Part shown: positions 46,423 to 56,343 of the stretch, in pieces
Position numbering within the stretch: the stretch's first letter is position 1
How the letters are laid out: the number at the start of each line of letters is the position of its first letter
From: Mesorhizobium escarrei
GTDB lineage: Bacteria; Pseudomonadota; Alphaproteobacteria; Rhizobiales; Rhizobiaceae
NCBI RefSeq assembly: GCF_935825525.1
Contig: NZ_CAKXZT010000116.1
Coordinates: 90,689-154,688, forward strand
Direction: 5' to 3'
Length of the DNA: 64,000 bases
The notes under the pieces: model-generated
Told to the model about the DNA's origin: nothing
The model's input: only the letters and a program-made list of their open reading frames with translations
Databases searched by the model: none
Program-made: the position numbers and the translations under genes

Positions 46423-47286
46423 TCAGTCTGACCAAGGCAGGTGATGCAGCGTTGACAACGTAGGCTGTTTATCGAGGTGGTTGATGAAGTCGCCGGTCAA
46501 CCCGAGTTGCTTATCGGACAAGGGGATCACGGACATCTCCGCACAAGCTTTTGGTTTCTGCACACCATCGGCGAGCGAAGCCGGCTTTTCCGGGTGTCCG
46601 AATGCTTTGTCGACACGAATGAAATGTTCCGCTCCGCCTTTTAGCTTAACTCTGACCGTCACAGGCGAATTAGATAGAGGCCGTGCGTGCGTTCGATCTC
46701 TGGATCAACTTCGATTTTAGTGACCGCCATGATCCGGCGCACGGCCCGATCCCCAAGCGCATCGGGAAGGAAATCGCGAATGACCACCTGGCCGCGCTGG
46801 GCCACGACAGCTGTGGCGTAAGGCAGGCTAGAACGCGCTACGACCGGATCCTTCGGATCCCATTTTTGATCGCGCGGCTGGACCACAAAATCCTCAGCCA
46901 GACGATTCAATCCCAGCTCGATTGAGACAATATCCTCGCCAGCGAATTTGTACCTCTGCCGCAATTGAAGGAGTCCGTCGATCGCAGGATGTACGCATTT
47001 ACAGACTGGCCACGGCTTGAAGCTAATCGAAGCGTTCACATACTCGTTACCGAGTTTGTCCATGAGCAAATCAAGATCGTAGGCGGGTTCGAAGGCCTTG
47101 TAAAAGCCATACCTCCCCAAGAACGGTTCCCGCGGTCCGTTGAAGCCCACCATTGCTGATAGCGCTGACTCCAGTCCAGCACGTGCAGGCGGCGGGGCAG
47201 AAATAAGCATCGCCTTGTGATCCTAGGTGAGGTCGGCTCTGCTGAAGTGCGGTGACGTTTTGAAGACCGGATGTTGCGGCTCCCAC
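46423..47286 (-). pseudogene. Broken MmgE/PrpD-family gene
   Basis: The minus strand encodes the second half of a MmgE/PrpD (2-methylcitrate dehydratase-like) protein: AMVGFNGPREPFLGRYGFYK, SISFKPWPVCKCVHPAIDGL, LPYATAVVAQRGQVVIRDFL. The frame then ends at a TGA at 46659 and the C-terminal part continues in the next frame (TVRVKLKGGAEHFIRVDKAF, PLSDKQLG). Upstream of 47210 an in-frame stop cuts the reading frame, and only a short further piece (GAATSGLQNV in another frame) is visible. The N-terminal half is missing. It is non-functional. Confidence 0.75.
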
Positions 47287-47289
47287 GAC

Positions 47290-48254
47290 TCCGAAAAGGT
47301 GGTCACGATCGCCTGAAAGCTGCGCACGAGCGGCTGAAATCGCTGCTCATGATTCCGTGAAAGCCCGATGCGGTGCTAGTCCGTGCTCACGATCGCCTTG
47401 GGCCTCGGTCGTCTCGCCACCAATGTTCTCGACGCGGAGCAGGATTTTCAAACCGTCCGCACGCCCGCCGATGAGCACGAGCAGTGAGATCGAGGTCGTC
47501 ATGCGGTCGAACCTGACGCGAACAATTTGCCGTCGAGGTCCGGCCTACGATCGGCTCGTCGGCCAGCGAGCGCGGAGAGTAGGCCAACTCAAATTCCAAT
47601 GACTCCCGCGAGGGCACCCGGATCCTAGCTAAGCTAGGCGCCGCTGACCAAGCATCTGCAATAAGTTCTTCAGATAACTTCACAGAATCTTTGCGAGGTC
47701 AGATCGCTCAGAATGGTAGCAGCCCCTAGGCTGAGGTGTGCACAAATTCAACAAGTCGATGCCTGTTTACTCTCAGGCCGTCGCCCAGGGCACTACGGAG
47801 GTGAACGCCGATGGCAAAAGAGCGCTCATGCGTAAAGCCGGCCAAGCCCTTGATCCAATTGCCCTGTCGGCCGACCCAGCCCTGTACGGCGTGGCCCAGT
47901 CGTCATCGAAGTCACTTTCCGGAGTCAAGCGCCGACAGAGCGAGATTACTTGAACTTGTCAGGTCCTCATGGCGGCCACGAAAAACGGTCACGGTGATCG
48001 CGCGACGCCGGATCGAAGTGAAACGCTTCCGGTTTGGCGTGCGGCAGCTTGAATAGCTGCACGAGGGATCGCCCTGTATACCCGCTTCGAGGAAGCACTT
48101 TCAGTCGGAGTTCCCACGTTGGTAGCTATCTCCAAGAGTTCTTCGAAATCAGTAGGGACAAGGAATCAGGTCCTGTCGGCACTCGCCAAAGGCGCACAGA
48201 TTGAGGCTGAGCTTGCCTTCGCCAAAGCTCCAGGCATCCGAGGATCGCACTGGA
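47290..48254. other. Region without a recognisable gene
   Basis: Short frames only. Probably decayed island DNA between two broken genes. Confidence 0.4.
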
Positions 48255-48501
48255 TCTGGATCCTGAGTTGGTAGGGGAAGTTCTCAAGCCTATGCGCATC
48301 CTTGCGGATGAGGGGAGGGCAATGCTCGTTGTAACGGAGGAAAATGGCATTCGCGCGGGAGGTGTCCGTTAGCACGATTTTTTCTACGGCGGCACAGTTG
48401 AGGCGGAAGGTACGCCCGCCCAAGTGTTCGTCGACATCAGTACGGTGCCCCGCTTTTTTAACGGCTTGCAAATAGGTGCTGCCTTTGGGCCGAGCAAGTG
48501 A
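48255..48501 (+). pseudogene. ABC transporter ATPase C-terminal remnant 1
   Basis: [30 protein letters not shown] and, after a stop, FFYGGTVEAEGTPAQVF are the Walker B to C-terminal part of an amino-acid ABC ATPase. The stop inside and the loss of everything upstream show it is dead. The block from about 48344 to 48423 is nearly identical to one at 52.04-52.12 kb. Confidence 0.7.
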
Positions 48502-48573
48502 CCAACCGTCAAGAGCTCGTTGCCGTGCTGCCAGGGCAGCGGAATTTGAAGATGAGAGGGTGGAGCGGAAAGA

Positions 48574-49854
48574 ATGCTGAACGATCGACGGTCGCATGGG
48601 CTTTGGGCGCGGACAGCTCCGCCGCCGCCTGCAACGGAAAAGCTGGGAGGCGACCTCGTCGCGGATGTGGCGATCGTCGGCGCCGGTTATACCGGGTTGT
48701 CCACTGCGCTGCACCTTGCCGAGCGGGGCCTGGACGCTGTCGTGATCGAGGCAGCCGAGATTGGTTTTGGCGCCGCCGGGCGAAGTACCGGGTTGGTGAA
48801 TGCGGGCCTCTGGGTGATGCCCTCGGCGCTCAAGGAGACGCTCGGTCCGCTCTATGGCGATCGTTTGCTTAATTTGCTGCGCGATTCCCCACGCACCGTC
48901 TTCGAGATCGTCGACAAGCACAACTTGCAGTGCGAGCTGAAGCGGGCCGGCACGATCCATTGTGGAGCCGATAAGAAGGGCGTTGCCGAGATCGCGGAGC
49001 GAGCTCGGCAGTGGCAGGCGCTCGGCGCCCCGGTGCACATCCTCGACCCCGCAGAGACGCGTGCCAAGACAGGCACCTCGGCATTCCCCGGAGGCCTTCT
49101 CGACCTGCGTGCCGGGACGATCCAGCCGCTCGCCTATGTGCGCGGCCTCGCTGGTGCGGCGATTGCCGCCGGCGCGACCGTCTTTACGGCGAGCCCGGTC
49201 GAGCACATCGCGCGCGAGGGCCGCCTCTGGCGGCTCGCCACGCAAGGTGGAACCGTCCGGGCCACGTGGGCGGTTCTTGCGACCGACACCTACACGGCGC
49301 GCATGCTTCCCGAGCTGCGCGGTGAGCAAGTGGTGCTGCCCGTGTTCCATGTCGCGACTGCGCCGCTGAGCGACAGCATTCGCCGCACGATCCTTCCTGA
49401 AGGGCACGGCGCGTGGGACACCCGCACCGTGCTGACCGCCTTTCGCACAGACGATGCTGGCCGCCTCATCGTCGGCAGCGTCGGCGCGCTCCGCGGCACC
49501 GGAACCTTGATCCATCGCAACTGGGCGCGGCGGTGTATCCGGGCGCTCTTCCCGCAGATCGGGGAGGTCAAGCTGGAGCATGAGTGGTACGGTCGGATCG
49601 GCATGACGAACGACCATCTGCCTCGCCTTCACGCCCCAGCGGAAAACATGATCGCGCTGACGGGCTTCAACGGACGAGGCATCGCGCCGGGCACTGTGTT
49701 CGGCCGCGAGCTCGCCCGCCATATCAGCGGCGAGCTGCGGCTCGATGGGATGTTCCTGCCCGTGTCCCCGGCGCAGAACGCCCCCTTTCGGGCCATCAGA
49801 GAGGGCTACTATGAGCTCGGTGCGCAGATTGCGCATCTGCCGCCGGCACGCTGA
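48574..49854 (+). CDS. DAO-type FAD-dependent oxidoreductase (gamma-glutamylputrescine oxidase-like)
   Basis: A 426-residue flavoprotein of the D-amino-acid oxidase superfamily. The FAD motif VADVAIVGAGYTGLSTALHL lies near 29-48, the second block FGAAGRSTGLVNAGLWV near 68-84, and the C-terminal FAD block LTGFNGRGIAPGTVFGRELA near 362-381. The last two parallel PuuB/OrdL-type enzymes that oxidise the amine of glutamylputrescine or N-substituted amino acids. GGAGCGGAAAGA precedes the ATG. It is GC-richer than the decayed DNA around it. Together with the transaminase and dehydrogenase at 56-59 kb it suggests amine catabolism; the substrate is not certain. Confidence 0.85.
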   Translation: MLNDRRSHGLWARTAPPPPATEKLGGDLVADVAIVGAGYTGLSTALHLAERGLDAVVIEAAEIGFGAAGRSTGLVNAGLWVMPSALKETLGPLYGDRLLNLLRDSPRTVFEIVDKHNLQCELKRAGTIHCGADKKGVAEIAERARQWQALGAPVHILDPAETRAKTGTSAFPGGLLDLRAGTIQPLAYVRGLAGAAIAAGATVFTASPVEHIAREGRLWRLATQGGTVRATWAVLATDTYTARMLPELRGEQVVLPVFHVATAPLSDSIRRTILPEGHGAWDTRTVLTAFRTDDAGRLIVGSVGALRGTGTLIHRNWARRCIRALFPQIGEVKLEHEWYGRIGMTNDHLPRLHAPAENMIALTGFNGRGIAPGTVFGRELARHISGELRLDGMFLPVSPAQNAPFRAIREGYYELGAQIAHLPPAR

Positions 49855-50788
49855 TCTGTGGAACCTCGCAGGTTGTCCTCGGGCGGGCCGAGTGGGCTGA
49901 TGGGTGCTTTTGAGCCGACACTGCCATGTGGTCTATGCCACTATAGCGGTGAAGCCATCGTGGCACTTCGGCGTTGCGCTCGTCTGAGGGTTGTAGGCGT
50001 AGGCCCATTCGTGCAAGCTTGTCTGAATGTAGCGCTCAGCTTTCCAGTTGGTCCTGGGAGTGTGGGGCTTGGTGAGATCTGAGGCAGACCAAGACTTTTG
50101 CAGGCTGCCCGGAAAGTCTTTGACCGGTAGGAGGAGCCGTTATCGGTCCTCACGCGCTCGATACGGATTCCCATCTTGGCGAATAGGCAACGGCGGCCTT
50201 GAGGAAGGCGACAGCGCTCGCCTTGCGCTCATCGGGCATGACATGTACGAAACCGACACGCGAAGCATCGTCGATGCAGACATGGACGAACTGCCAGCCG
50301 ATGCCGAGGTGGCGGTTAACCGCCAGTTTGCCGTCCAGTAGCGGTGTCCCACCGAGCCGATCCGGCCGAGCTTCTTGATGTCGAGATGCATGAGTTCGCC
50401 CGGATGCTCCCGGTCATAGCGGCGCACGGGCTCCAGCTCCAAGGCGCTCAGCCTTGTTCAAGCCCAACGGGCGCAGAACACGGCTGACAGTCGCTGGCGA
50501 GAAGCCGGCCTCGGCGGCGATCTGTTTGCCCGTCCCGCGCTGACGGCGCAACAACCGTTCGATCGTCTCGATAACCGCCGCAGGCGTCGGTCGGCTCAGC
50601 CGATGCGGGCGGGAGGAGCGAGCTCGCAATCTCGCCGATCCTTCGTATCGGTCGACCCACTTGCGGACCGTCCGCGGGCAGACGCCTGCGACTTCGGCGA
50701 CCGCCTCCGGCGTTTGCCCGCTCTCGACCTGCCTTACAATTCGCTCTCGACTGCGCGTTGTCAGCCCGGCATTCTTATGAACGTTCAT
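49855..50788 (-). pseudogene. IS481-family transposase, frameshifted
   Basis: The 5' part is intact (starts at 50788: MNVHKNAGLTTRSRERIVRQ, SSRPHRLSRPTPAAVIETIE). The frame then changes at about 50440 (LEPVRRYDREHPGELMHLDI, KKLGRIG) and again near 50170 (IRIERVRTDNGSSYRSKTFR). The tail NPSDERNAEVPRWLHRYSG (49.99-49.92 kb) is in another frame. Family order is preserved but at least two shifts break it. Its 3' end abuts the FAD oxidoreductase stop. Confidence 0.85.
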
Positions 50789-50894
50789 CCGGTCCTCCGA
50801 GAATCACTGAAGCTTCGACAAGCTCAGCTTTTCCGGTCCGGACCGGATGAACAACCTGCTGAAAGCTCACAGCTAGGTAAACGGTGGTCATTGT

Positions 50895-51030
50895 AACTCC
50901 CGTCGCCCCGATCCTGCTCCATCGCCGAAGATAGCCAGGACGGCGTTCGAGGTGGACTCGCTGCCATGGTCGCTGACGATCAGCGTCGGCCAAGCGGCGA
51001 GCCGATCCAGCTTGCGAGCAACCAGTCAAC
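50895..51030 (-). pseudogene. Fragment of an IS3-type integrase-core transposase
   Basis: LDRLAAWPTLIVSDHGSEST followed by SNAVLAIFGDG on the minus strand matches the rve-domain segment around the second catalytic Asp of IS3 OrfB (the usual form is MIVSDNGTELTSNAIL). Only about 40 codons remain. Confidence 0.6.
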
Positions 51031-52034
51031 TGCACCCAAACGTCAGTCCCATTCTAGTGATCAGCCTGCCCGCGCCCCCCGATCGCCGTAAAAGTTGCTG
51101 CGTGCGAAAATCTTGGCCGCTCTGCCAGCATCCCCGCCTCAAGTTCGGTGGGCGAGAAGACGGCTTTCCTGCCGGGATCGTTGCTATCAGCTTATTCGGC
51201 CTTCCCATTTAGCGTGACGGAAGCTGCGCGCCAGCGTATCACCGCTTTTATGCAAATCTCGTCCCGCGACGCCGATCTCCTGCGTAGACAGGGGATGATT
51301 CGGGTAATTCGGCCCCTTTAGACGCGCTACAGTCCACCAAGGCAACCTGAGCGGTCCGATCCACCTTATAAGCCGGCCTGATGCGGGCGATTCAGAACAT
51401 TCCAACTCCGCCTCCTCCCAAGGCGCACCGGCCCGGCAGCGAGCTCAGTCTCCTGCCGGGCCCTTCTAAGTGTCTGCGCCCCGTCAGCCAGCGTCGGGAG
51501 GTCTCACTTAGCCTTAGATATGTCGGCAACGTTCCCTTCCTCAGGGCTCTGCGCTGGTGTCTCTCGGCATCCACCTGTTTGTCCAGACCGGCACTTACGG
51601 CTTCGTACCATAAAAGTCCTCCTAAATGTTCGCGGTTATCGTTTGCAACGAGAACGGCCGTGAAACGGTATTAGACTCCACTTAGCTTATGACCGCAAAA
51701 AAGACGCCCCCGCCGATGTGCTGCAAAGAACAATCACAATGGTAGCTAACATGATGCTCACCCGCCCTTCATTTTTATGGCCTTGGTTTGTGCTGGTGCT
51801 GGCCTAGCTGCCGTCACTGGTCCGCAGGGGCTAGATCAAACGGAAAACCGCGGATCACTTTTGACAGGCGGTTTTCGGCCTTTATGGTTGGGCTACTGAC
51901 GGAAAGCTGGTCGGCTTTGAGCCCGACCGTCTGGCCGAACTTGAAAAGTAAATGGCCTCAAATGCGAGCTGTTCGCGCAGAGCTTGGGACGGCATCATCA
52001 CGGGGTTTCATCGACGATATCAGGCAGCAATGCT
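51031..52034. other. Region without a recognisable gene
   Basis: About 1 kb with only short, domain-free frames on both strands. A short hydrophobic run around 51752-51808 (MMLTRPSFLWPWFVLVLA, then a stop) may be left from a membrane protein. Confidence 0.4.
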
Positions 52035-52125
52035 TGATTGGTATTCGCACGGGAGGTGTCCGACCGCGCGATTTTTCTCTACGGCGGCAGTATTGCGGCT
52101 GAAGGTACGCCCGCCCAAGCTTGCA
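52035..52125 (+). pseudogene. ABC transporter ATPase remnant 2
   Basis: VFAREVSDRAIFLYGGSIAA followed by EGTPAQ is the D-loop to C-terminal piece of an amino-acid ABC ATPase. Its DNA is nearly identical over about 80 bases to remnant 1 at 48.34-48.42 kb, though here the reading frame is less damaged. It runs into an IS3 OrfA remnant on the other strand. Confidence 0.7.
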
Positions 52126-52465
52126 AAAAAAACGAGATCGGCGGTTTTTTGTCCGACCAATCGTTCCAGATCGGCGATGCGAGCGAATGCCTTCGACAGC
52201 TCGTCAGACTTGTCCGGCGGCCCAGGCACATGCAGGATCGTTTGCTTGCAGCCGCACCGCTTCGACGCGCTGCGGACGCCCAGTACCACGCAGCGCCGAA
52301 GACCCGCCAACGCGAAACTGCTTCTGCCACTGTAGAGACCCATTGCGCGAGACGCCGAGTTCCCGCGACAGCTTGCTCACGTTCGCGCCCATCGCCATGC
52401 GCTGCACCGCGGCAAGCTTCAACTCGCGATTGAACCGTCGCCAGACTCTTCTTTTCTCATCAGTC
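52126..52465 (-). pseudogene. IS3-family OrfA remnant
   Basis: The minus strand reads FNRELKLAAVQRMAMGANVS and KLSRELGVSRNGSLQWQKQF from about 52450 downwards, then, in another frame, SKAFARIADLERLVGQKTAD. These are the helix-turn-helix and leucine-zipper parts of IS3 OrfA. It has frameshifts and no OrfB adjoining. Confidence 0.75.
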
Positions 52466-52554
52466 CTCCTTCCGGAGAACTGTTACCCTTTTGCCTCTCA
52501 GTGCAGGGTGCACTACAGTCGGTATGAAGGGGTCGCAATACTTGGTCCGCCGGA

Positions 52555-53754
52555 CTAGCTCGGAGGCAGCAAGAAATTTCGGGCAGCGTCGCAGAGGATA
52601 ACAGCGCCTATCGACAGCGCCTGTTCATCGACTCGAAATCGCGGATGGTGAAGCGGATAGACCGCTCCGAGCTCCTCGTTGCGGATGCCCAGCCGGAAAT
52701 AGACCGACGGGCACTTCTCGCTGTAAAAGGCGAAGTCATCGGCTGCGGTCCAGCCCGGGGCGCTCAGCATGTTGTCCTGCCCCAGCAGGCTGGCAGCGGT
52801 TCGGCGGATGATCTCGACCATGTCAGGGTCGTTGATGACCGGTGGTTCGCCGCGCCTCAGGTCCACCTCGGCACTGGCATTGTGGCTTGAAGCGACGCCC
52901 TCCACGATCTGGCGCAGCCTCTTCCAAGCATGCTGGCGGGTATTTTCATGCCCGCTACGGATCGTGCCTTTCAGCCTCGCCTCGTCGGCGATCACATTGT
53001 AGGCGCCGCCGCCGCCTCCGATGGCGGTGATCGAGACGACCAGCGGGTCATACGGGTCGATCTCGCGCGACACGATCTTCTGCAGCTCTGTCACTACCGA
53101 GCAGGCGACGGCGATGGCGTCGACGCCTTCGGACGGTTTTGCCGCATGCGCGGAATTGCCGGTGACCGTGATGTCGAAAATATCGCAGGCAAGCGTATAT
53201 GGCCCCGCGCCGACCGCAATCTTTCCAGTCGCGGTATAGGGATCGACATGGATGGCGATCGCCGCGTCGACGTCGTCCAGCAGCCCTTCCTGGACGACCC
53301 GGCGGCCGCCAAGCGGTTCCGCCTCTTCGGCGGGCTGGAAGATGATTCTGGCGGTGCCGCTGAACGACTGCTTCTGGCGCTCCAGAAGAACGCTGGCGGC
53401 ATAGCCCATGGCAGTATGAGCGTCGTGGCCGCAGGCATGCATGACGCCCGGGCGCTCGGAGCTGAACGGCACGCCCGAGGCTTCCGAGATCGGTAGCGCG
53501 TCGATGTCGGCGCGGATCACGATTTTGCGGTTCGAGGGACCGGCCGCACCGACGACATCGACGGCGAGACCGAAGCCGGCCACGGGCCTGATGCCGCTCA
53601 GCCCGGCTTCTTCCAGCACCTCTCTCAGATAGGCTTGCGTCTCGCGCTCTTCGTTCGAGAGCTCCGGATTGCGGTGGAGGTGGCGGCGGATCTCGATCAT
53701 CCTGCGCTCCAGCGCGGCGTCCATCAATCTATTGCCGGTTTCAGCGTTTGACAT
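52555..53754 (-). CDS. M20D amidohydrolase, paired with an ectoine hydrolase-like gene
   Basis: A 399-residue di-metal amidohydrolase with HACGHDAHTAMGYAAS, FQPAEEAEPLGGRRVVQEGL, AIHVDPYTATGKIAVG and a C-terminal GWTAADDFAFYSEKCPSVYF. It is a paralogue of the enzyme at 40.1 kb but clearly diverged. Its start overlaps the end of the upstream M24 hydrolase gene by 14 bases, so the two are made together. In known ectoine use, DoeA or EutD opens the ring to N-acetyl-diaminobutyrate and a different deacylase family (DoeB/EutE, AstE-like) removes the acyl group. Here an M20 enzyme may fill that second role. Confidence 0.9.
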   Translation of the reverse strand: MSNAETGNRLMDAALERRMIEIRRHLHRNPELSNEERETQAYLREVLEEAGLSGIRPVAGFGLAVDVVGAAGPSNRKIVIRADIDALPISEASGVPFSSERPGVMHACGHDAHTAMGYAASVLLERQKQSFSGTARIIFQPAEEAEPLGGRRVVQEGLLDDVDAAIAIHVDPYTATGKIAVGAGPYTLACDIFDITVTGNSAHAAKPSEGVDAIAVACSVVTELQKIVSREIDPYDPLVVSITAIGGGGGAYNVIADEARLKGTIRSGHENTRQHAWKRLRQIVEGVASSHNASAEVDLRRGEPPVINDPDMVEIIRRTAASLLGQDNMLSAPGWTAADDFAFYSEKCPSVYFRLGIRNEELGAVYPLHHPRFRVDEQALSIGAVILCDAARNFLLPPS

Positions 53755-54919
53755 GGATCTCTCGCGGGAAGCTGGTCAGCGTCTCGCAGCCGTCGGCGGT
53801 GACGAGGATCGTTTCGCTCACTTCGATCCCCCAGCCATCCATCCACATACCGAGGATGGAATGAAGGACATTGCCCGGCTTCAAAATCGTCTTGTCGCCC
53901 TGGCGCAGGCTGATCGTGTGTTCGCCCCAGTCTGGCGGATAGGCGGCCCCGATCGAATAGCCGATGCGGGACTCCTTCTTCAGGCCGTAGCGCTGGATGA
54001 CCTTGCGCCAGCTCGCCTCGACGTCTTCCGCCACAACACCAGGCTTGATCGCAGCAAGGACGGCCTCCATGCCTTCGATCACGGCCTTGCCGGTGTCGCC
54101 GACCTTGGCAGGCATGGCGCCTAGCTGAAGCGTCCGCGCCAGCCCGGCGGCGTAGCGGCGCACAACCCCGGCGAGTTCGAGTGCGACGGTTTCGTTGTCG
54201 CCAAAGCGGCGGTCGCTCCACATCATGTGCGGTGCCGAGGCGTTTTCGCCGCCCAGTATGGTCGGCGGCAGGGCGGTGATGTCGCCAGCGAAATCCGGCG
54301 AGCCGGCGATCTGGGCGGCCTGGATCCTGGCGATGGCGTCGCACTCGCGCACGCCTGGCGCAATCACGTCATAGGCCGCGGTGACCGCCGCCTCGGCAAG
54401 GCGCGAGGCTTTGCGGAGGTAGCCGATCTCGGCGTCCGACTTGACGCTGCGGATCCAGTTCACCAGAAGGTCGGCTTCGTGGAAGATTGCATTGGGCAGG
54501 CCCGCGGTCAGCCGCGCATGCGCCTTAGGGGAATAGTAGTAGGCCTCGAGCTCGATGCCGATATTGCCGCGCCCCCAGCCCTTTTTTTCGATCCAGGCAG
54601 CAATCCAGTCCATTGGATGGCGGTCAGGCCGCTGGACATGATCTTCCGGAAACCCGACGACGTTCTGGGGCTTCATCCATGCGGTCAACAGCCCGCCCGC
54701 GGCATCCATGGCGCGACCGATCCAGACCGGCTCCTCGTCGGCGAGCGGCACCAGGACCATTTGCGGCGTGTAGAACGACCAGCCGTCATAGCCGGTGATG
54801 TAGTGCTGGTTGGCGACGTCGTTGATCATCAGCAGGTCAAGATTGCGGCGCGCCATGTCGGCGCGGACGGCGGAAAGCCTGCTGCGGTATTCGCTGAGCG
54901 CAAAGGGCAATTGGATCAT
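53741..54919 (-). CDS. M24-family hydrolase, DoeA/EutD-like (ectoine hydrolase type)
   Basis: A 392-residue creatinase/prolidase-fold protein. NQHYITGYDGWSFYTPQMVL near 38-57 is the hallmark of the DoeA/EutD group. The C-terminal pita-bread domain has NETVALELAGVVRRYAAGLA where metal M24 peptidases have two Asp ligands; these are missing, as in creatinase, so catalysis is probably metal-independent. GEHTISLRQG and MWMDGWGIEVSETILV supply the remaining His and Glu. It is first in a two-gene unit with the M20 gene. A second, partial member of this family starts at 63757. Ectoine or 5-hydroxyectoine is the expected substrate by family, but a related cyclic or N-acyl compound is possible. Confidence 0.88.
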   Translation of the reverse strand: MIQLPFALSEYRSRLSAVRADMARRNLDLLMINDVANQHYITGYDGWSFYTPQMVLVPLADEEPVWIGRAMDAAGGLLTAWMKPQNVVGFPEDHVQRPDRHPMDWIAAWIEKKGWGRGNIGIELEAYYYSPKAHARLTAGLPNAIFHEADLLVNWIRSVKSDAEIGYLRKASRLAEAAVTAAYDVIAPGVRECDAIARIQAAQIAGSPDFAGDITALPPTILGGENASAPHMMWSDRRFGDNETVALELAGVVRRYAAGLARTLQLGAMPAKVGDTGKAVIEGMEAVLAAIKPGVVAEDVEASWRKVIQRYGLKKESRIGYSIGAAYPPDWGEHTISLRQGDKTILKPGNVLHSILGMWMDGWGIEVSETILVTADGCETLTSFPREIHVKR

Positions 54920-55128
54920 ATGGAATTATCCTATTGTATCGTGTCCGAGTGTGTTCACTTAATGCCAGTGCTAGTGACGGGCTGGGCCGACCCGGCTTGC
55001 AACAGGACAAATCGGCAAGAGCTGATCGAAGCCGGACCAGTTCGACCTCCCGTCTCCCGCTCGGTTATGCTGAGCCAGTCAGCAAAGGAGCGCCATACGC
55101 AATCATGAGAAAACAACGCGGCGCTCTG

Positions 55129-56199
55129 CTAGTGGCAATTAGGCATTCTTTCGTTACTTAGCCTCCGATCGATTTGCCGGGTTCTATTTTCCGGCCCGCT
55201 CGACCGAATTCTCTCGCGTTGGTAAACTGGTAATCGTGATTGATGCGGCGCGCACCCGTAAGCGTCGCGATACGCTTTTGAGAAATGCGATGCTGAGACA
55301 AAGCCGCAAGCCATCGCGATTTCAACGACTGGCAGGCGCGAGCTGATGAGTAGCAGGTGCGCTCGTTCCAGACGAAGATCCAAATAATAGCGGCTCGGAG
55401 AACATCCTAGTTCCCGCCTAAACAGCCGCTCGATTTGACGGCGGGATAGTCCAGCGACTCTCACAAGTTCGTCCAATAGCAATGGCTCGGTGAGGTTTGC
55501 CTCCATCGCCTCGATTACCTTGATGACAGCCTGGTGATTTAGTTGCACTCGAGAATGAAGTGGTAGACGTTGGCGGTCACCCGCTGAACGGGTGCTACAC
55601 GCGATAGCTTTTTCGCAAATTCGGTTCACGACTATCGCGCCATGATGGTTGTCGACTAAGTCAAGAAACATGTCGAAAGGGGCGTCCCCTCCGGCGCAAG
55701 TGTATAGGTTCCCGTCCCGCTCGAATGCTGTTTGAGTGGCTATCACGCCTGGGAACCGCTCAGAGAATATAGGAAACTGCTCCCAGTGAACCGCGCAACG
55801 CCGCCCTTCTGCAAGCCCCGCCCGAGCAAGCGCAATCGTACCGCTACTTATCCCTACGAGGCTGCTGCGGCGGTTGCGACACTCTCGTAGCCATGCGTCA
55901 AGCTGTTTGTGCGGACCAGGAGCATTGCGCCCGCCCACGACTACGACAGCAGGTGCTGAGATCGATCGCCGAGTCCTTTCACGTTCGAAGGACAACGAAG
56001 CATCGGCGCAAACCAACAACCCGCAACTCGAGGCCGCAGGTTGCCCGTCGTCCGAAATGACCTGCCAGCTATACACGTTCCGCCCCAACACCTCGTTTGC
56101 GAGCCTCAGCGCTTCTACTGCCGACGAGAAGGCCTGGAGGGAAAAGGCCGGGAGGAGATAAAAGCAAAAATCTCTGCACGTGGGCTGTGGGTCTAGCAT
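55129..56199 (-). CDS. GlxA-family AraC-type transcriptional regulator
   Basis: A 356-residue regulator with a DJ-1/PfpI-like N-terminal domain (about 10-190: FYLLPAFSLQAFSSAVEALR, VVVVGGRNAPG, LVGISSGTIALARAGLAEGR) and an AraC double helix-turn-helix at about 230-330 (LLDELVRVAGLSRRQIERLF, VVEIAMACGFVSASHFSKAY). I chose ATG 56199 (GGAGAAGGAG upstream); the frame opens 42 codons earlier with atypical residues. The N-terminal domain has Ser, not Cys, at the elbow (GISSG), so it is a sensor and not an enzyme. It probably controls the adjacent minus-strand aminotransferase and dehydrogenase, and perhaps the M24/M20 pair downstream. Confidence 0.88.
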   Translation of the reverse strand: MLDPQPTCRDFCFYLLPAFSLQAFSSAVEALRLANEVLGRNVYSWQVISDDGQPAASSCGLLVCADASLSFERERTRRSISAPAVVVVGGRNAPGPHKQLDAWLRECRNRRSSLVGISSGTIALARAGLAEGRRCAVHWEQFPIFSERFPGVIATQTAFERDGNLYTCAGGDAPFDMFLDLVDNHHGAIVVNRICEKAIACSTRSAGDRQRLPLHSRVQLNHQAVIKVIEAMEANLTEPLLLDELVRVAGLSRRQIERLFRRELGCSPSRYYLDLRLERAHLLLISSRLPVVEIAMACGFVSASHFSKAYRDAYGCAPHQSRLPVYQRERIRSSGPENRTRQIDRRLSNERMPNCH

Positions 56200-56343
56200 C
56201 CCGGGGGCTCCTTCTCCTACCCTGATCTCTCGTGCGTCCAGCGGCCATACCAAAACTGCGCGACTGACTTCCTTCGTTGGAGACTGCCGACATCGGGAGG
56301 CTTTCAGGGCGTCCTGACACCGCAAATTCGGCTGCCGTGCGCC

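Noticed and set aside
48166-49836. 556-codon open frame on the minus strand
   Set aside because: It is antisense to the FAD oxidoreductase at 48574-49854, which has clear FAD motifs and a ribosome site. The minus-strand product is Arg/Gly/Asp-rich with no domain.
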